Positions 21,301 through 30,250 of a stretch of 64,000 nucleotides of DNA are shown here, one piece after another. The stretch is from Zopfochytrium polystomum. Lineage: Eukaryota > Chytridiomycota > Chytridiomycetes > Chytridiales > Chytridiaceae. A model generated the notes under the pieces. It was given only the letters and a program-made list of their open reading frames with translations, made no database searches and was not told the DNA's origin. The DNA lies in assembly GCA_025765615.1 (NCBI GenBank), contig JAIVFJ010000037.1:344043-408042 (forward strand), written 5' to 3'. Each line of letters begins with the position of its first letter. The stretch's first letter is position 1. The position numbers and the translations under genes are program-made.

Positions 21301-23325
21301 GAGGTCGAGGGGCATCAAGGCACGGGAGCCAACAGGGGGAAGGCGAACATTGTGACCTTTCCCAAGGAGGCAGCCCTCACAGCGGCCATCCCAGGTAGAG
21401 GTGCGAACCTTGAAGCGCCGAGCAACCTGAGTAAGGACAGGCCGCCCTGGGTGGCCAAGAATATGGTGAAGGTGGGAGGCAGTGAGAGGGGGACGGGGAC
21501 GAGCGAGACTTAGCACTTGCTCACGAAGGAGGGCGGCTCGATCGGTGACAGAGGCGAGATGGCAGTTGAGAGACCAGAGACGGGAATGACGAGAGCCAAA
21601 GCCAACGACCGTGCCAGCGGAGCAAAGGGTAAGGGAGGTCCGACTGAAGGTGAGGTCAAAACCGGACGAGGTAAGACGATCAACGGAGAGAAGATTTCCC
21701 CGCAAGGATGGAGCATAGTAGGCTTCTCGAAGGACAAGAAGAGTTGACGAACCATTTGGCTGCAGAAGGCGGAGAGGGAGGCGTCCTTGAAGGGTGCAGC
21801 ACAGCGGGGAGCCGTCTGCTTGATCAAGCTGAAGCGTCGATGGCTTGGGGTCAAGAAGCATGGATGGGGAGCTGACGAGATGTTGTGTGCAACCGGAGTC
21901 AACAAGAAAGAGAGAAGCGCAGCCAGAAGATGGAAGGGCCAAACAGAAGTCCCGGGGCAGACGCGGCGCAAGGAGGAGAAAACCAACGGTGAATGAGAGG
22001 AGCCGGCAGAGGAGAGTCCACCACCACGTCAGCCAGAGGACCGATTCAGCGAAGATGGAAGGACGTGATCTCTGTCGTCGGAGTCGGCGAATGATGGCAC
22101 GGCATGGAGGGCGGCGGAAACCACAGCGAGAGTCGTCAGATAGGATACGGTATGCCGAGAGAGAAAGGGAATGTACACCATGACTAGGCGCGAGTGAACC
22201 AATGGACAATACGCAGTTTGATTCAGTGTATTGAAGAGAATCAACAGAGTCAACCAAAGTCACACCAGACACAGCAAGACGAACACTCTCTGGGGCATAA
22301 GAACGAGACTTGCATGGCCGAGAGGGCGAGTGGAATGCACCACACTTGGCACACGATCCCCAACATTGGGTTACGTCATGAGTGTGCATGGATCGAGTGC
22401 GGCCTGCCCTCTGGCAAGTGGTGCAGAGACGAGAAGTGGAGGGGGAGGAGACTGGTGGCGGCAGAGGGATTTTGGGAGTACGAAGGACAAGGGCGATCTC
22501 AGCAATGTCCTGTTCCCGGGCAATCTTAGCCCGAATGAGTTGGAGAAGCTCGTCGCTTTTCTTGCCTGATCCGTAATAGAGGTCCTTGAAGCTTTCCCAG
22601 GCAGGAAGCTTCGGGAGGCAGCCAAGGAGAAGTTCACCCACGACGTAGTCGGGAAGAGGCTGACCAGAGTTGCGAAGAAAAGCTTGTCCCTCAACGAGCC
22701 GGTCGATGGCAGAGGGAAGCTCAGACAATTCGGAGGTGTGCATTTGATACATGGATTCGCGAGTTTTCGCCAGTCGAAAAGCGGGGATGCCACCGTAGGT
22801 GGTCTTGAGAGTGGACCAGACGACTGCAGCGGTTTTGATGTCTTTGACAGTGCGGTGGGCGGCGGGGCCGAGGGCCGAGAAGATGACTTTCTTGGCCTTC
22901 GCGTTTGACTGGCGAAACTTGACTTGTCGTTCTGCAGTGAGCGCGACGGCGGCCGTCACTTCTGTCCCATCGTCGTCAAGAAGGGCGGCTGGGTACTCGT
23001 TGTGATACGTGGCAGCATTGGTTACGATCGCAGGATCCTCGAGAATGTCGAATTCATTGAGGAGAACGCTTGTCCACTGATCGAAGGAGACTGTCTCTTT
23101 AGCGAGTTCGCCATGCCAGATAGGAAGGGAGGCCCCATCGCGAGCAGGAGCAGATGTGGCCATGGCGTCCAAGGAGAAGGAGTGAGGGATAGTGGGGGAG
23201 TCTGGTGGGGAGGCTGGAAGTAGAGCTAAGGAAGGGGAAAGGGGAGAAGAAGGATCGATGGAGAGAGATCCAGACGGGGATGGAGGAAGAGGAACGAGAC
23301 GCGGGGAGATCGGGCGGGCGGTCAC
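18379..23325 (-). CDS. Copia gag-pol polyprotein
   Basis: A 1648-aa single frame. Order: a Gag capsid-like region (SVLLNEFDILEDPAIV...VWSTLKTTYGG) with a Cys/His-rich patch (CAKCGAFHSPSRPC) that departs from a canonical CCHC knuckle; aspartic protease (LFLVDSGCTQHL); GAG-pre-integrase HHCC zinc site (HLHHILGH...CEGCLLGK); integrase DDE (VHSDSF, FRSDRGSEYMGG, NGVAERMNRTL); reverse transcriptase (WVFRIKTDANG, MDVTTAFLYAPI, catalytic YVDD in ITVYVDDLIIAG); and RNase H (YSDADFGG, LSTLEAEYMAL, HIDIRHHFIRE). These make the particle, cut the polyprotein, copy RNA to DNA and integrate it. No frameshift or stop is seen. The start was chosen as the first ATG, 72 bp after the 5' LTR. It ends inside the 3' LTR. 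Confidence 0.96.
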   Translation of the reverse strand: MTARPISPRLVPLPPSPSGSLSIDPSSPLSPSLALLPASPPDSPTIPHSFSLDAMATSAPARDGASLPIWHGELAKETVSFDQWTSVLLNEFDILEDPAIVTNAATYHNEYPAALLDDDGTEVTAAVALTAERQVKFRQSNAKAKKVIFSALGPAAHRTVKDIKTAAVVWSTLKTTYGGIPAFRLAKTRESMYQMHTSELSELPSAIDRLVEGQAFLRNSGQPLPDYVVGELLLGCLPKLPAWESFKDLYYGSGKKSDELLQLIRAKIAREQDIAEIALVLRTPKIPLPPPVSSPSTSRLCTTCQRAGRTRSMHTHDVTQCWGSCAKCGAFHSPSRPCKSRSYAPESVRLAVSGVTLVDSVDSLQYTESNCVLSIGSLAPSHGVHSLSLSAYRILSDDSRCGFRRPPCRAIIRRLRRQRSRPSIFAESVLWLTWWWTLLCRLLSFTVGFLLLAPRLPRDFCLALPSSGCASLFLVDSGCTQHLVSSPSMLLDPKPSTLQLDQADGSPLCCTLQGRLPLRLLQPNGSSTLLVLREAYYAPSLRGNLLSVDRLTSSGFDLTFSRTSLTLCSAGTVVGFGSRHSRLWSLNCHLASVTDRAALLREQVLSLARPRPPLTASHLHHILGHPGRPVLTQVARRFKVRTSTWDGRCEGCLLGKGHNVRLPPVGSRALMPLDLVHSDSFVCKQPTFGGSTSVTLFIDDATNFVSGHLRKALSSSTTLPLLQSFTSYLSNLTSRRLLIFRSDRGSEYMGGVVTSFLQSSGVVHQLAAPGASSHGQNGVAERMNRTLAERALSMLHHARAPLAFWGDAFLTAIYLHNRLPDSDGKSPLERLTGRPTDISFLHPWGCVAFAVVPRDDRASKLHPKAVKCRLIGYDEHSKAYRLRDTAGRTIISRNVVFWDDVFDLHDSRLSPPLVDELQALFSNELPSAPPSAPPSHPGSMTSPLLLDDNDSLPPPPPAPSTPPMSLAPTPPHPVLAVPSSISPTSIPIPTEATNPFLDLLTLPPSSYFLPNPPFLPTSLPLAIPSTPTPAHRPLLPPHPLLPHPPILTRSPPLAPSLRPSVHQPPAAAPLPPVPPRRNPPRAAGVPTRYRDSVRVVSAPVPLQFATPNTAAECERSPEALQWRRSRDEELSSCAENEVWDLVSRPADVLVLPSRWVFRIKTDANGNPLRFKSRFVAKGFTQIAGVHFDETYAPTAKLSSVRTVLALAAQAGMMVHQMDVTTAFLYAPIDRAIYIEQPEGHVDPGRPGHVLRLKRALYGLKQAPHLWNKTLDAYLLSAGFVVSAADPCVYVHSTPSSTAYITVYVDDLIIAGSDDQTITSVKDALHRRFRMKDLGELRYCIGMEVAQGSSSITIHQSGYINAVLSRFGMSSCRPVGSPMTPSYLAERPDPAATIPVTSEPYDALVGCLLYISLATRPDIAMAVGRLCRQLQSPTLHDWSAAKRVLRYLKGTSQLGLVYTAGQSTLSAFGRTEYNGPALDELDGRKLINYSDADFGGTRRDRRSTTGYITTIAGAAVSWKSQVQKTVALSTLEAEYMALASTAQEVVWLRQLLSDLGHPQANPSIIFEDNTSCISVAKSQKMTDQIKHIDIRHHFIREHVTAKTLDVAHVAGENMIADILTKPLPVARFQTLVPFMGLKKGPVDGNVEKK

Positions 23326-23379
23326 GATGGCGGTGGGACCAACGAGGGGTGGTCAACCTGCGGGACAGTAATGATTGAA

Positions 23380-23397
23380 GCCTTGGGCTCGTAACCC
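23380..23397 (-). other. Primer-binding site of the copia element (half-tRNA type)
   Basis: Directly after the 5' LTR the sense strand reads GGGTTACGAGCCCAAGG. Its complement looks like an anticodon stem-loop (GGG-CTCGTAA-CCC), as in Drosophila copia and yeast Ty5, which prime from the anticodon region of cleaved initiator Met tRNA. Here the loop carries CGT instead of CAT. Confidence 0.6.
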
Positions 23398-23646
23398 TGT
23401 TGAGGGCGATCTAGGCGCCCTGCACAGTGATTGGGGATGAAGAAGTTCCCATATATTGTAAGGATGTGCTTGGGAAGGTGCAACACGATCAAGGCATACC
23501 TGCACAGTGATTGGGGATGAAGAAGTTCCCATGATCACTGAATGTAAACAAGAACTGATTATAAAGGACCTCGGAGAATAGGGAGAAAAAGAAGAAGTAG
23601 AAGGAAATTGGCAAAAGAAGGGGCTGTGCATTATTTCTTCTCAACA
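23398..23646 (-). repeat. 5' LTR of the copia element
   Basis: Apparently identical to the left LTR, including the 34-bp internal direct repeat (23419-23452 and 23499-23532). It should hold the promoter of the element. Confidence 0.95.
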
Positions 23647-23828
23647 CTCTCGCCCATGAGTCGTCGCGTGTCGCCATTGCCCTCCTGCAATTGGTGGACC
23701 TCCAAATTTTCTTTGCGGGGGTTGAGCTGTGGCCCTCGAACTTTGGGTCTTGTGGAGTTCCTCGCTGGCTCCGTTTCGATTGCCAGTAGTGAAGTGGCTC
23801 CCTTTTTTTGTTCTAACCTGTGGTCCAC
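23647..23828 (-). pseudogene. Coiled-coil gene copy 2, upstream half, cut off by the copia insertion
   Basis: It reads HRLEQKKGATSLLAIET, NPRKENLEVHQLQEGNG, then DTRRLMGE at the insertion point. With the element removed the frame continues into SASLRQAL at 18145. The true start was not found (the frame opens at a GTG near 23828). It is divergent from LRR paralogue 2. Confidence 0.5.
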
Positions 23829-23878
23829 CGATTCTCCACCGTCAATTTTAAACCGTCGCCACCCTCCAACAAGAGAAC

Positions 23879-23920
<42 letters not shown>

Positions 23921-24218
23921 TGTGTGTGTGTGTGTGTGTGTGTAGATTGCAAGTTCAAATTTTGGCTTTCTCTCTCTCTCTCTTTCTCTTTCCATTCCGC
24001 CTCCCTCCGCTCTTTCTCGGAACTCCCCCCGCGTCGGCGGCGTGCGCACGCGCAGCCACGGAGCAGCAGCAGCAGCAGCAGCGCCAAGAGCAAGAGCACA
24101 CTTCTCGGATACACTCGAGAGCACTTCAAGTCGGTTTTTCTATTATTATTGTTATCGTTGTTATCGCGCGTCGTGAGCTCTTCTTGCACGCACACTGTAT
24201 TATTCGTATTCTTGCACG
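23829..24218. other. Promoter region of LRR paralogue 2
   Basis: It holds a compound (GA)n(GT)n tract (23884-23942), a (CT)n run and CAG repeats. No gene is seen. Confidence 0.5.
23884..23942. repeat. Compound (GA)n(GT)n microsatellite
   Basis: A GA run changes directly into a GT run. The same compound occurs at 45030-45066 and 46494-46592. Confidence 0.95.
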
Positions 24219-26911
24219 ATGCTGGCGGATACACCAGCACCACCACCACCACCGCCATCAACAGTAACAACAACTGCAAAAATCCGCCTCAGCATCGCAA
24301 GTAGAACCGGAACAACAACAAGCACGTCAAGCACGACAAGCACAACAGGCTCGGGGGCCGCCGGGCGAGCAGGAGGCGGCTACTCGGCGATGGGCGCCAG
24401 CTGGCTCGCCCTGATGCCCCTGGTCCCGCTGCTTCTGCTGCTGCGCGAGGACGCCCCTGGCGCCGACTGCCCGCTCGCGCCGGAAACCGCAGTCGCATTC
24501 CTCGCAGACCGCGCTGCCGCCGCCCGCCGCGCCCGCTGCTGGCCCTCGCTGCGCTTTGGCGACGCCTCAGCCGCCGCCGTCGCAGACCGCGTCCGTCAAG
24601 CCGCCGTGGCCGCTGAGGGTGGAGCCCCAGCAGGCGAAGCCACCGGCGAAAGGTGCCACCAGCAAGCCACAAACCCTCCACTTGACCCTCCACCCACGGC
24701 GGCGTCGTCCCTGCCGACCGCCATCGTCTTCCGCGAAAACAACTTCAGCCCCGTCGGCGCACTCCACATCGCCGAAGCCGTCGCCCTCGACACCGCCCTG
24801 CGCTCCCTCGAGCTAAACGTCGCATCCATGCGCGCCGCCGGCCTCCGCGCCGTCTGCGCCGCCGTCGCAGAACATCCGAGCATCGAGCGGCTGGCACTGC
24901 TCGGCGTGGACCCACGAATGTGCATCGACGCGAGTGGTGACGACGTGGCGAACGCTCTTGTGCTTGCGAGGGGTCTGAAGAGCGTCGAGATTGGGTTCGA
25001 CTACGGCACCACCGCCGCTGGGTCTGCTTTCGGCTTTGTGTTTGGAGAAGGAGGAGGAAGGGATAAGCTTGCTGCTGCGATGGACCGCGTCTGCCGCGCT
25101 ATCGCCGCGAACGCAGGTATCGCTGCTCTGTCGTTCGCGTGCGCTGCGCCGTTTGGACCGTGCGAGGCCGCCGCCGTTGCGCGCCTGCTTGGTGGTGCGT
25201 CCGCGGCGACGATGTTTGGTGGCTCGAGTGGGAGCCACGCGCTTGGTGTTGCGGCAAGCGCCGCGTCGCTCGAGTCCTTGTCGATGTCCCTGACCTTGGC
25301 CGAAAACGACGATGACGACGAGCACGTCGCGGCCATGCACGTTCTCGCCGAGGGCCTGTTCTGCAACTCGACCCTTCGCCACCTCAATATTGCCGCCGGC
25401 AGCATCCGCTCGACCAACGGCTGCATTCGGCGGCGCCGCGCCGTCGCCGCCGTGCTCCGCGCTCTTGTGGGCCACCCGGCTATTCGGATCATCGAGTTTT
25501 CGTGCCTCAAGAACAGCGACGTGGGCGTCAACACCGTCAACTCGGACTTTGACGGCGGCTTTGACTCCGACTACGACTATGACGACGACGACGACGACTC
25601 TGTCGGCGACGCGATCGAGGCTCTGCTCAGCAGCCCCCACACCGCGCTGCAGAACCTCCGCCTCGCCGTCCCGCTCACGGCTCGCGACGCCTGCCGCGTC
25701 GCCCGCGGCCTCGCTTGCAACGCGTCCCTCCGCGAACTTGCACTGTGCGTATCGCGCCTGCCCGCCTCCGCCGCACCTGCACTGGCGACCGCCGTCGCCG
25801 CGCACCCGACCTTGCGCGCCCTCCGCGTCCCCGGGAACAGATTTGACCCTGCGGCGGTGGCGTGCGTGCTGAGAGCGCTGGCGGACGGCGCGGAGTCGTC
25901 GTGTTGTAACGGATGTTGACTTAAGGCCGCGCGGGTGGCCGGCCGGCGAAGGTGGCGAGGGCGGCGCTGACAGTGGTGCGATCGCTGTCTTGCACGCCGT
26001 CGCGCCGCTGCTAAAGGACCTCCGCGTCGCGCGGCTCTGGGTCATGCCGTTGCCCGTGGAGGCGGCGGCGCCGCTGCGAGGGAGCGGGTGGTTTGCGAGC
26101 AGCCGGACGCAAATGCGGAGGACGCTACCGCAGCAGCAGATTGTGCCGGCGGCGTCTCACGACGACCTGAGAACTCTCTACACCTCTGCGGCCGCGGGAA
26201 GGTGGTGGCTCGCGGACGCCGACGTCCTGCAGTGGTTCCCGCCCGACGACGCTTGCTGTGCCGAGTGGTTGCAACCCTCCGCGTCGCCGTCGTCGTCGTC
26301 GTCGTCGTCGTCCGTCCCGGCGCCATCCGCCGTCTCCACCGCCTCCTCCATCCCACCACCCTCACCCCTTACCGCCTCCCCCGCCAACCCACTACCACCA
26401 CAACCACAGCACCAGCACCAGCAACCTCTCCCCCTCCGCCTCCGCCTCCTCGAAAACGCCCTCCCCGCCAGCCCCGACGCGCGCCGACGCGCCGCCGCCG
26501 CTGCAGTCGCCGCATCCCGCCGGCGCGCCGCCGCACGCCTCCTCGCCGCCGGCCGCGCGCTCCTCCGCCTCGTCGTCGCGGGACGCGCGACGGACGTGGT
26601 CGCACGATGCGTGATGGATGTTGTCGTCGCGGATATGGTCGGCGAGGAGGTGGAGGGCGACGTCGGGGCGCTGGGTGGGAGGAGGGAGGTTGCCGTTGTG
26701 GTTGCGGCGGTGGTAGATAGGGGGTCGATTGGGGGGTTGGTGGGTGGAGGCGGAGGCCGACGCGAGCGCGACGAGGAGATGGAGGGCGGTGAGGATGGGA
26801 GGGTCGACGACCGTTTACGAATTTTACGCGGCGTGCGTTGCTCACGCGAACCGAAGGCGGCACGCCGGTGCCCTGTTGCAAATGGAGCTGATCGAGGCGG
26901 GCGTTTTGTAG
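24219..26911 (+). CDS. Leucine-rich (RNI-like) repeat protein, paralogue 2, frameshifted as assembled
   Basis: The counterpart of the 11.9-14.4 kb gene, with shared blocks in order: PGADCPLAPETA (paralogue 1: PGVDCPRAPETA); FRENNFSPVGALHIAEAV; LRSLELNVASMRAAGLRAV; an acidic loop DYDYDDDDDDS; LRALRVPGNRFDPAAVACVL; DVLQWFPPDDA (paralogue 1: DLFDWFPPDTP); and a C-terminal YEFYAACVAHANRR (paralogue 1: AAFYGACVAYLRDA). The frame shifts by +1 at about 25895-25915 and again at about 26805-26815. Dropping one base at each point gives 896 codons against 861. A hydrophobic stretch (WLALMPLVPLLLLL) near residue 65 could be a signal anchor. No enzyme domain is seen. The shifts may be assembly errors or early decay of a duplicate. 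Confidence 0.6.
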
Positions 26912-26922
26912 GCGCTCCGGCA

Positions 26923-26977
<55 letters not shown>
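26923..26977. repeat. (CA)n microsatellite
   Basis: A CA dinucleotide run directly after the stop of LRR paralogue 2. Confidence 0.95.
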
Positions 26978-26979
<2 letters not shown>

Positions 26980-27791
26980 CAGCCATTGCTTTGCGCCGGG
27001 AGTCTCTCTTTCTATCTCTATCTCTCACTTTCTCTCATAAGCACTTCCACCCGAGGGCTTATCCTCATTCCGTTTCTCGCACAGTCCTCCTCCACCGGCA
27101 CAAGACCTCCTTCCTTCTGTAACGAGCAACCGCACATCCCCCAAACGCCGTGTTCTTTAAATCCACAAGTTGCTTTTCGAAAGCTTTCGGGGGCCTCTTA
27201 TTTTGCAATCCCAGCGATTTCTCGACGCAAACGTTCCTCGTTTCTTTGGATATTGTTTTGTATCCGCCGCGGCCTCTGTTTGTTCGATGCGTGAGCTCCT
27301 CGCGAGATTTTAAGGGACTGGGCGTTGGTCAAGGAGTGCTATGTGTATATTTTGACCCCCCGCTCCCCCACCCCCCCTTCGACGGAGCAGTTATCAACCA
27401 AGTCATAACAGTAAAGTAAAAATATTCAGGGTCGAACCAAATAGTCAATGCTGACAATCCGCAGGCGGGCGGCACGTTGTCTCCACACACGCGCTCGTTA
27501 GCCTGGGTGTAAGTTGGTTAGTTAGTTGTTTTGTTAATTAGTAGTAGTACTAGTGGACTAGTAGTAGTAATTTATTTTATATAATTACCTTGCAAACACG
27601 TACAGCTCCATTTCTCCCAACAAAGTAGTTGGGTCCTTGGCCAGCCACCTACCGTAGTTGCCTACCTTCCCTCAAAACCCGCACAGTTCCATTTCTCCTT
27701 GGTGTATGTAGCTAAGCTAACCTCCAAACCTGCTCAGCTCCATTTTCCCTTGCCTTGGTGTTGAATGCCCCCGTTGGAAACCAAAGGAAAT

Positions 27792-27826
27792 GAAGAAGAA
27801 GAAGAAGAAGAAGAAGAAGAAGAAGA
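27792..27826. repeat. (GAA)n microsatellite
   Basis: A run of about 11 GAA/AAG units in intergenic DNA. Confidence 0.9.
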
Positions 27827-28960
27827 GAGATATTAGAAATAAGAAAAGCACAAGCAACAAGTGCAAGCACAACTCAAGCACTCAAACTAGAACTAACTGA
27901 CGGACAAAGAAGCTGCAGAGAAAAAGCGCGTCGCGCGCACAAAAAATTTGGGGGTGGTTGGGTGTGCCCCCGTTTACTTATGTACTTGTCAACGCGACGT
28001 GGCGTTCTTGCGCGTAGCCCTGCTGGAAGGGAACTATGGCGATCGCCAAAAGACAGTTTTGGATAATTGTATTTGGTTACGGGGGGGCACGTGCAAAACA
28101 CGACTGGAATTGGCTGGCCTGTCGTTCGTTCGTGTCTGTCGTATTGGTCCGCTGGGTCCTGGAGGACCCTTTTCCGCCCGCGGCTTTCCAACCGCTTTCT
28201 TTGCTAGCTTATGCCACATTGTGGCAATCTTATTTCTTTCGATTCCTTTTTTTTTTTTTTTCGTTTTTTTTGGTTCTGTTCGGCAGAGGCGCACAAAACA
28301 GGGCAAAAAAAGCGCCTTCGAACGAACTTTCGTTGTGTGCTGAAAATCCATGCCCTGACAAGGAAGGGAAGTGATGTCGCTGTGACGACACGTCTAATTT
28401 GTTTGTTTGCCCGCGCCACCCGACTACTGTGCCTCTCTGGTTCGGTTCTGAACCCATGAAGGAGAAATATGGAAAAAATGCCTTTGAAAAACAAGAAGAG
28501 GAAGGAACACAAAAGACGTGCGGCAATTTTAGCGGACGGGTCGCCAAATAAAACGAAGAAGCCCACCATATAGATGCATGAAAATCATGATGGTGATGGC
28601 GATGACGAAACAGTCGGCAAAGGAGGGTGTTTACATGACACAACAGGAGCAGCCGGAATCGAGAGATTCGGTGATCGAGGAGGACGGCGAGGCCATGAGA
28701 AAAGAAAGTGCAACGGCTCTTGGGTGAAAAAAGCAAGGTAGACGGACCGCCTTTTGTGGAGGGAAGGAAGAAGCAAAAACGAACGGAAAGAAAAACACGA
28801 AACTCCTCGAGACAACAGCAGCCACCCAAGGTAACGAGCTCTGTTGTTTTTTTGTGGAGGGAGGTGGTGGTTTGAACCCGTTTGCCTTTCGGTTCAGAGG
28901 TTTTTGCGTTGTTGTTGCTTTTTTGTTGCATTTCGAGTGCCGGAGGACTGTGGGCCGAAG

Positions 28961-28971
28961 ACAGACAGACC

Positions 28972-29003
<32 letters not shown>

Positions 29004-29004
29004 G
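28961..29004. repeat. (CAGA)n tetranucleotide array
   Basis: About ten CAGA units with one interruption, some 1.2 kb upstream of the kinase gene. Similar arrays precede the GATA, LRR1 and aminotransferase genes. Confidence 0.9.
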
Positions 29005-29230
29005 GTAAAAAAGGCCCACCCAGACTGGCTTGTAGACAGACTGCCACTGTCCTTTCCTCTTAATCTTGTTGGGACAGATGTTGGCCGCGCGCGACAGAGA
29101 CGCAGACAGACGTAGCTGGAATATCCAACCTTTGATTGTGGCCGCGACCAGCTGACTGGCTGTGAACAACCACCACCATCATTGCAATCAGAGAGAGAGA
29201 GACCAGAGATTGGAAAGTCTGATTCCACCC

Positions 29231-29240
29231 GCTATAAATG
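29231..29240 (+). promoter_or_regulatory. Possible TATA box of the kinase gene
   Basis: GCTATAAATG, the only good TATA match in the 1.5 kb before the kinase start. It lies about 1 kb upstream, which would imply a long or spliced leader. Confidence 0.25.
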
Positions 29241-29383
29241 AAAAACCAGCTCCGTCTTCTTTCTCCTCTTTTTCTTTGTCTATCTCGAACCAGTCCCTTC
29301 GACCATCAGACCCGACACAATGACTTGCTGAACGCAACCGCCCCGCCGCCCAGAAAGCGCCCGCAATCCCCCCTTTACCCCCA

Positions 29384-29704
29384 ATGACCATCGCTTCCGC
29401 TACAATCTTCTACTCCTTACCCGCTACTGCCTCCTCGTCGTCCTCCTCCTCCTCCTCCTGTCTCTCGTCTACCCGTGAATCGTCATCGCCATCACCATCG
29501 ACTGCAATCCCCGCTTCCTTATTGACCCCCACATCATCTGCGTTCCCCCTGCCTGACGCGCACGACGCCGCCTCAGCTACCGAGCAGCCCCAACCAGCCT
29601 CCGCGCCCCTCGTTGTCAGCATCGCGCGACGCTCGCCGTTCCCACCTGAGTCCCCCGCAGCAACAACCGCAGCATCCGTCACATACGCTGCGGTGGCGAG
29701 CTGA
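29384..29704 (+). other. Upstream open frame in the kinase leader
   Basis: A 106-codon Ser/Ala/Pro-rich frame starting at an ATG between the TATA-like box and the kinase start. It has no domain. It could be an upstream ORF in the leader or chance coding in pyrimidine-rich DNA. Confidence 0.2.
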
Positions 29705-30250
29705 CTGCACCTCCCTCAGCTCGCCCGCCGCAACACCCTCCCCCTCCGTTCTTGCCTTTCTGTCAGCCTCTCAGCTGTTCTGTTCGGTCCAAAAGCCATT
29801 GTGTCACCTTCGATACTCCCGATTATCCTCTGTTCAGCCACTTTGCTGACACCTCCCGACCTTTCCACCAACGTTCCCCCCCCCGTAAAAGCATTAAAGT
29901 CGTCTGCCTCGAAAACTCCAACACTTGCAAAGCTTAGCAGGCGTTGACCCTGAAAGAATCGGAATCACAACGGGATTCAGTTCCGTCGATTTACTATCCG
30001 CCGCCATTTTACTTTGCACACCTCCGCGTCCACCGTTCAGCTCCTCTTATCCCAACAAGTTCACCTGAATCCTTGATCTCCCTGTTCCCACTGCTGCTCT
30101 TCCAGCCACCCCCCTTCCCTCTCCCAGCAGCTCCATTCGTCGGCACATCAGTCACTGCAATCATTGTCACTCGAATCATAATCTCACCCGCCCACTCTCC
30201 TCCGCTTTTCCTTTCTTGCTAAAGAGTCCCTAGACAAGATAGTATCTGAC

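Larger units (their letters stand above)
18146..23646 (-). mobile_element. Ty1/copia LTR retrotransposon, complete
   Basis: The element is 5501 bp long with two 249-bp LTRs that look identical base for base, both TG...CA, flanked by the direct duplication CTCTC (18141-18145 and 23647-23651). It is oriented on the minus strand, so the right LTR is the 5' LTR. It carries one intact gag-pol frame in the copia domain order. Identical LTRs and an intact frame indicate a very recent, possibly still active, insertion. It has landed inside the coding sequence of a coiled-coil gene. Confidence 0.97.
26978..29230. other. Intergenic region with low-complexity tracts, no gene seen
   Basis: It contains three imperfect copies of an ACAGCTCCATTTCTCC motif (27602, 27682 and 27733), a (GAA)n run, several poly-T runs, and a CAGA array. 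Long minus-strand frames here are composed of repeat translations and lack domains. Confidence 0.45.

Noticed and set aside
28230..29228. A 332-codon minus-strand open frame
   Set aside because: It is Ser/Cys/Leu-biased, runs through the CAGA array (CLSVCLSV text) and poly-T tracts, and has no domain.
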